Origin: Alistipes shahii WAL 8301
GTDB lineage: Bacteria; Bacteroidota; Bacteroidia; Bacteroidales; Rikenellaceae
DNA: 64,000 nucleotides
Assembly (NCBI RefSeq): GCF_025145845.1
Contig: NZ_CP102253.1
Coordinates: 3,162,001 to 3,226,000 of the forward strand
Direction: 5' to 3'
The translations under genes were made by a program, and so were the position numbers. The notes under the pieces are model-generated. The model was given only the letters and a program-made list of their open reading frames with translations. It was not told the DNA's origin and did not search any database. Numbering within the stretch: position 1 is the first letter of the stretch; each line of letters opens with the position of its first letter. Positions 60,251 through 64,000 of the stretch are shown here, one piece after another.

Positions 60251-61828
60251 ATGAAGTTGATCACCCGTTTTCTCTACCTCTCGGCAGCCGGCATCATGCT
60301 GCTGACATCCTGCGCCAAGGAGCAGACCGAGTCGTATGACAAATTCGAGAACCAGGCCCTTGAGGCGTGGATGACGCAGAACCGCCGGGAGCTGCTGAAA
60401 AATTACCAGCCCGAAGGCGGCTATTACGTCGAAATCCTCGCTGCCGGGAATCCCGACGCCAAGCCGGTGAACGACACTGCCTGCTGGGTGAAGTTCGACT
60501 TCTCGGGCCGCGATTTGAGCGGCAACATCGTGCTTACGCGCCGTGCCAATGAAGCCCGCCAGCTCGGCACGTTCACCAAATACACCCACTACGTTCCCTT
60601 CTACCGCTACTGCGGCACGGAGAATACGAGCCTGATGGAGGGCACTTTCCTGGCCATGCGCAATACGCTGCACCTCGATCCGGACTATGCCGCCGGCAAG
60701 GGAGTCGATCCCGAGTTCCTGCTGCGCGAAGGCTCCAGGGTGCGGCTCTACCTTCCCTCGCGCATCGTCGGCAACGGCGTGGAGGGCGACGGCGGCTACG
60801 AGGGGCAGTTCGACTTGAGCGCCAAGCGTCCGCTCATCGTCGATATGGAGATCTGCGATACGGTGAAGAACCCGCTGGAGGCCGAAGGCTCCTTGGTGGA
60901 CGCCTTCTGCGAGGCCAACGGCGGAATGGTGATGTTCACCAAGGACGGCGAGGACGATTCGGAGAAACGCCCGACCGATCCCGAGGATGCGAAACATCCC
61001 TACAACCGTGCCGAGCGGTGGGTGAGCGCCTGCGATACCGTGGCGCAGCTCTATGTCGACGTGCGCTACGACCCGGCCAAGGAACTTGCCGGCGACAGGT
61101 TCACCTTCTCGTTTCCCGTCGGCAGCGAACGCAACGAGCCGTATAACGTCGGGTTCGAACCCTACAACGGCTCCGATCTGGAGAAGAAGATCGCCGAGGC
61201 GCTCGTGAAGCGTTTCCACGGCGAGGGCGATGACTACGAAGCCTACAAGGGCGTTGCGGACCTCGATGCCGATTCGGTCGGCATGGAAGGCACGGCCAAG
61301 ATCTGGTATATCGGCCGTTTCCTCGACGGGTTCATCTTCGACACGAACATCGACGAGGTGAAGCAGATCATCTACGGCGAGGTGCGCAAAACCGGTTCGG
61401 CGCACTCGTACGACGTGCAGAATCCCGATCTGATAACCGCGTTCTATTACATCGTCCCGCATCTGAAATACGGGCAGTGGGCGACGCTGGTCACCACGTC
61501 GACCAATGCCTACGGCACGACGGGCAAGAGCGGCGGTTCGAGTACGTCGACCTCCTCGAACGGCTACACGTCGAGCTATTACGATTACCTGAACTACCTG
61601 AACTATTCGCAGATGTATTACGGCAATAACGGCTATTACGGCGGTTATTACAACGATTACTACGGCTACGGCGGTCTGGGCAACTACGGCTATTACGGCG
61701 GTTATTACGGGGGCTACGGCGGCAATTACGATTCGGGCGAGACGACGACCACGACCAAGGTCTATACCGACATTCCGTCCTTCTCGCCGCTGATTTTCCA
61801 GATCTACATCGAGCCTGACGGCAAATGA
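60251..61828 (+). CDS. Large lipoprotein with Tyr/Gly-rich segment, 525 aa
   Basis: Lipobox LLTSC (Cys21). It may contain two FKBP-like or related beta-rich units, as it shares general layout with the 200-aa neighbour (KPVNDTACWVKFDFSGRDLS, MEGTFLAMRNTLHL; later DADSVGMEGTAKIWYIGRFL, FYYIVPHLKYGQWATLVTTS). Residues ~425-497 are a low-complexity insert of Ser/Thr followed by Tyr-Gly-Asn repeats (NYGYYGGYYGGYGG) just before the last strand (SFSPLIFQIYIEPDGK). Family not settled. Followed by a terminator. Confidence 0.75.
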   Translation: MKLITRFLYLSAAGIMLLTSCAKEQTESYDKFENQALEAWMTQNRRELLKNYQPEGGYYVEILAAGNPDAKPVNDTACWVKFDFSGRDLSGNIVLTRRANEARQLGTFTKYTHYVPFYRYCGTENTSLMEGTFLAMRNTLHLDPDYAAGKGVDPEFLLREGSRVRLYLPSRIVGNGVEGDGGYEGQFDLSAKRPLIVDMEICDTVKNPLEAEGSLVDAFCEANGGMVMFTKDGEDDSEKRPTDPEDAKHPYNRAERWVSACDTVAQLYVDVRYDPAKELAGDRFTFSFPVGSERNEPYNVGFEPYNGSDLEKKIAEALVKRFHGEGDDYEAYKGVADLDADSVGMEGTAKIWYIGRFLDGFIFDTNIDEVKQIIYGEVRKTGSAHSYDVQNPDLITAFYYIVPHLKYGQWATLVTTSTNAYGTTGKSGGSSTSTSSNGYTSSYYDYLNYLNYSQMYYGNNGYYGGYYNDYYGYGGLGNYGYYGGYYGGYGGNYDSGETTTTTKVYTDIPSFSPLIFQIYIEPDGK

Positions 61829-61870
61829 TCCGCTTTTCCGGCGGTGTGGAATGCACCGTGAAATCTGAAA

Positions 61871-61895
61871 AGTCCCCGCTTCGGCGGGGGCTTTT
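61871..61895 (+). terminator. Terminator after the lipoprotein pair
   Basis: CCCCGC-TTCG-GCGGGG tetraloop hairpin, then CTTTTGTTTT. Confidence 0.85.
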
Positions 61896-61966
61896 GTTTT
61901 GGAACAGGGGACTTTCGCTTCTTTTCTTTCGCGTTGCATTTTTATTACACTTTTTCAGGCAGAAAT

Positions 61967-61997
61967 TTTGCAGTTCCGTAAAATTGTATTAATTTAG
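61967..61997 (+). promoter_or_regulatory. Promoter of the 79-aa gene
   Basis: -33 TTTG (61967-61970), 19-nt spacer, -7 TAATTTAG (61990-61997; seven of the eight pattern positions). Start near 62003, leader about 29 nt. Confidence 0.65.
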
Positions 61998-62031
61998 TTG
62001 TGTAGAACCATCAACCAAAAATTCAACGGAT

Positions 62032-62271
62032 ATGATTATCACATTTAACGAGTTGCGCCGTATCAAGGACCGGTTGCCCAGCGGCAGCTCGCAGCGCATT
62101 GCAGATGAGTTAGGAATCGACGTAGACACTGTCCGCAATTACTTTGGCGGCAAGCACGAATCGAAGGAGTGCGTCGGCGTGCACTTCGAACCGGGACCGG
62201 ACGGGGGTGTCGTTACGTTGGACGATACGACGATTCTCGATGTTGCAATGCGCATCTTGAGCGAGCAGTAA
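62032..62271 (+). CDS. Small DNA-binding HTH protein, 79 aa
   Basis: Residues ~5-40 (FNELRRIKDRLPSGSSQRIA, DELGIDVDTVRNYFGGK) form a helix-turn-helix, with the recognition helix in DVDTVRNYF. The acidic C-terminal half (GPDGGVVTLDDTTILDVAMR) may dimerise. Homologues of this size are widespread and strongly expressed in Bacteroidota as I recall, without a defined role. Own promoter and terminator. Confidence 0.75.
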   Translation: MIITFNELRRIKDRLPSGSSQRIADELGIDVDTVRNYFGGKHESKECVGVHFEPGPDGGVVTLDDTTILDVAMRILSEQ

Positions 62272-62310
62272 CGGAGTTATAGCGATTTGTCCGGCATCCG
62301 CCGGAAGAAG

Positions 62311-62334
62311 GGCCTGCGTTTTGCAGGCCTTTTT
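62311..62334 (+). terminator. Terminator of the 79-aa gene
   Basis: GGCCTGC / GCAGGCC stem with a GTTTT loop, followed by TTTTTG. Confidence 0.88.
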
Positions 62335-62578
62335 GTTTGTGCTTTTGTCACCGAGAGTACATGAAACATTCCGCGGTCCTCGCCCGCGAGGTATCGCTGC
62401 CTTTTGGTGGCAAAGATCTTCGCAGTCCGGCGACGGCGGGTCCTTTTAGTCTTTTCGTTCGCCCCAGCCCTTGGGAGCGTCCGCTTGAGCGGCGGGGTTT
62501 GAGCGGCGCGGGGTGTTTGCAGCCCGGCAACCTGCGGGTCTTTTGCTGCCGTTTCGTTCGCCTCAGCCCCCCCCCTTG

Positions 62579-62814
62579 GGGGCGATCGTAGGCTTCTGTG
62601 CTTTCTGCTTGTCCCGGACGCATCCCTCTCGCCGCGTTCCGCGGCGAACGATTCCGGCCCGATGCCGTAGCCGTGAAACGAAGTCCCGGCTAAAAGTGGC
62701 AAGAAACGGGGCCGGTTTGCTTGCAAACCCGCGAATAGGCGCCCGTTTCGAACGTTAGCCGGGACGAAGTAGGCGGAGGCATCTGCCGGGGAGTTTTTGG
62801 GTACCTTTTTGCGG
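62579..62814. repeat. Long direct repeat, copy 1
   Basis: About 235 bp starting GGGGCGATCGTAGGC and ending in TTTTTGCGG, offset 462 nt from copy 2, with roughly one difference per 15-20 bases. It contains CTTCTGTGCTTTCTGC, CGGTTTGCTTGCAAACCCG (an inverted repeat GGTTTGC/GCAAACC) and GGCGGAGGCATCTGCC. Confidence 0.9.
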
Positions 62815-62825
62815 AAAAAAGGTAC
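62802..62825. other. Hairpin at the end of repeat copy 1
   Basis: GTACCTTTTT-GCGGA-AAAAAGGTAC: a 10-bp stem whose changed bases relative to copy 2 are compensated on the other arm. Confidence 0.8.
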
Positions 62826-62858
62826 AAAACACCCGCGACATCGTCGCGGCTTTCTCTG

Positions 62859-62880
62859 TACTTTTGATGGCAAAAGTACC
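62859..62880. other. Third GTAC hairpin
   Basis: GTACTTTTG-ATGG-CAAAAGTAC, a 9-bp perfect stem of the same design about 35 nt after the hairpin of copy 1. Confidence 0.8.
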
Positions 62881-63040
62881 AAAACCATCCGCATGTCGCT
62901 TTTCGCGGGAACAACCTCCGGCCCGCGTTGAGCGGGCGCAGTAAGATCAGGCCTTTACAGCCTCCCGCTCCGGGCACGCGGGCTGTCGGTTGTTCTTCTT
63001 CCGCTCCAAGCGATAATGCGGCGGTTGAAACCCGCTTCCA

Positions 63041-63274
63041 GGGGCGATCGTAGGCTTCTGTGCTTTCTGCTTGTCCCGGACGCATCCCTCCCGCCGCGTT
63101 TCGCGGCGAACGATCCCGGCCCGATGCCGAAGCTGTGAAACGAAGGCCCGGCTAAAAGTGGTAAGAAACGGGGCCGGTTTGCTTGCAAACCCGCGAATAG
63201 GCGCCCGTTTCGAACGTTAGACGGGACGAAGTAGGCGGAGGCATCTGCCGGGGAGTTTTTGGTACTTTTTGCGG
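63041..63274. repeat. Long direct repeat, copy 2
   Basis: Second copy of the ~235-bp unit, with the same internal inverted repeats intact. Confidence 0.9.
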
Positions 63275-63285
63275 TCAAAAAGTAC
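63262..63285. other. Hairpin at the end of repeat copy 2
   Basis: GTACTTTTTG-CGGT-CAAAAAGTAC, a 10-bp perfect stem in the same position as that of copy 1 but with different bases. Confidence 0.8.
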
Positions 63286-63413
63286 ATAGAACCCCGCGGG
63301 CGAAAGTCGCGGTTAGTTGCCGATCAGAAAGCGGCAAAAAACGCAAGTCGCCGGACTGCGAACACCCCCGAGTGCGCCGCGCCCCTCGAAAACCGCTTTT
63401 CAGGCGGGTGACA

Positions 63414-63447
63414 AAATGCCGTGCGCCATGACGTTGCACGGCATTTT
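63414..63447. terminator. Terminator-like hairpin before dnaK
   Basis: 12-bp stem AAAATGCCGTGC / GCACGGCATTTT with a 10-nt loop. It would shield dnaK from upstream transcription. Confidence 0.8.
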
Positions 63448-63478
63448 TCTGCCATCGGGCTGACAATTTGGCAGGGAT

Positions 63479-63490
63479 TGCCGATCGGCA
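63479..63490. promoter_or_regulatory. Palindrome in the dnaK control region
   Basis: TGCCGATCGGCA is a perfect 12-bp palindrome preceded by GACAATTTGGCA and followed by GACCTTTG, a partial -7 box about 100 nt before the dnaK ATG. A TTTG 20 nt upstream of GACCTTTG could serve as -33. It is not a CIRCE element. Confidence 0.4.
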
Positions 63491-63594
63491 CGACCTTTGT
63501 TCGGTTCGAGGGCGTAACCGGCGGCCGGAGTCGGAAAAAGCCCGGACCGGCGGATACGAAACCGAAAAATAAACAATTAAAACATATTACTATT

Positions 63595-64000
63595 ATGGCA
63601 AAGATTATCGGTATTGATTTAGGAACCACGAACTCCTGCGTGGCAGTGATGGAGGGCAACGAGCCTGTTGTAATCCCCAACTCCGAGGGACACCGCACGA
63701 CCCCTTCGGTCGTGGCTTTCACGGCCGACGGCGAGCGTAAGGTCGGCGACCCCGCGAAGCGTCAGGCGATCACCAACCCCAAGCGCACGGTCTTCTCGAT
63801 CAAGCGTTTCATGGGTGAGACCTACGACAAGGTTTCGGCCGACATCGCGCGCGCTCCCTATGCCATCGTCAAGGGCGACAACAACACCCCGCGCGTGGAC
63901 ATCGACGGACGTCAGTACACCCCGCAGGAGATTTCGGCCATCATCCTCCAGAAGATGAAGAAGACGGCCGAGGATTACCTGGGCCAGGAGGTTTCGGAGG
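63595..64000 (+). CDS. dnaK: Chaperone DnaK, N-terminal part
   Basis: 135 codons from ATG 63595 to the window edge. MAKIIGIDLGTTNSCVAVME is the phosphate-1 motif of Hsp70, followed by NSEGHRTTPSVVAFT, RQAITNPKRTVFSIKRFMG and ISAIILQKMKKTAEDYLG, all canonical for bacterial DnaK. It folds and refolds proteins with DnaJ and GrpE. The leader is AT-rich right before the ATG. The rest lies outside the window. Confidence 0.97.
   Translation, partial: MAKIIGIDLGTTNSCVAVMEGNEPVVIPNSEGHRTTPSVVAFTADGERKVGDPAKRQAITNPKRTVFSIKRFMGETYDKVSADIARAPYAIVKGDNNTPRVDIDGRQYTPQEISAIILQKMKKTAEDYLGQEVSE

Larger units (their letters stand above)
62335..63594. other. 1.26-kb non-coding repeat region upstream of dnaK
   Basis: Contains a pair of ~235-bp direct repeats, three GTAC...GTAC hairpins, two similar CTTTT...TTCGTTCGCC blocks around 62449 and 62540, and a C9 run (62567-62575). 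Open frames on both strands are long only because the DNA is GC-rich and are repeated with the repeats; none has a family motif. Confidence 0.75.

Noticed and set aside
62277..63287. Several 60-200-codon minus-strand frames upstream of dnaK
   Set aside because: They repeat with the 235-bp repeat, shift frame between copies and contain no recognised motif. Treated as non-coding repeat DNA.
63470..63485. Sigma-54 promoter before dnaK (TTGGCA...TTGC)
   Set aside because: The GG-to-GC distance is two bases too short for a -24/-12 element.

Overview
The window looks like a chromosome of a gut member of the Bacteroidota. Promoters fit the -33 TTTG / -7 TAnnTTTG pattern of that phylum, SusC/SusD, an HTCS regulator, S1 sulfatases and Bacteroidota-type lipoproteins are present, and the GC-rich host codon use suggests a Rikenellaceae (Alistipes-like) genome. 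The genus is inference. No rRNA, tRNA or CRISPR array was seen.

1-17.9 kb is the right end of a temperate-phage-like integrated element, visibly less GC-rich than the host. About 29 tightly packed minus-strand genes encode an early/replication-recombination module (SSB, cytosine methyltransferase, a DUF4406-DnaA-like fusion, a DnaC-type loader, a replication protein, HU, an MBL-fold nuclease, a RecT-like annealing protein, an SbcC-like ATPase, small HTH proteins). A divergent control region, an XRE repressor, two small genes and a tyrosine integrase read rightward to the junction. No virion genes are in view; they would lie to the left.

17.9-31.7 kb is a heparin/heparan-sulfate-type degradation cluster: a PL12-like heparinase whose 3' end is cut off at the integrase junction, two sulfatases, a Tat-exported PHP/DUF3604 protein, a ROK sugar kinase, a PL15-like lyase and a hybrid two-component regulator broken by a frameshift in a C8 tract. 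No SusC/SusD pair for it is visible.

31.7-45.2 kb is mostly housekeeping: prs, engB behind three tandem 89-bp promoter-bearing repeats, a secreted EEP-fold lipoprotein, an Ntn hydrolase, a PagL-like deacylase, a PLP decarboxylase with a duplicated 3' tail, then an HU-CCDC81-like protein, a sigma-54 activator, lptE, an unknown gene and secG.

43.5-56.3 kb is a PUL whose gene order (DUF6377-type regulator; SusC, SusD, GH30_3, surface glycan-binding protein, GH3) matches beta-1,6-glucan (pustulan/fungal wall) loci. A surface GH30 would cut beta-1,6-glucan, SusC/D import the oligosaccharides and the GH3 finishes them to glucose.

56.3-64 kb holds a GNAT acetyltransferase, the diadenylate cyclase cdaA, a Skp-like lipoprotein, ruvA, a 49-residue membrane protein, two lipoproteins (one with a Tyr/Gly-rich segment), a small DNA-binding protein, a 1.3-kb non-coding repeat region with covarying hairpins, and the start of dnaK. 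The main points of interest are the promoter-carrying repeats, the poly-G/C tracts in PUL genes, the damaged heparin cluster and the phage switch region.
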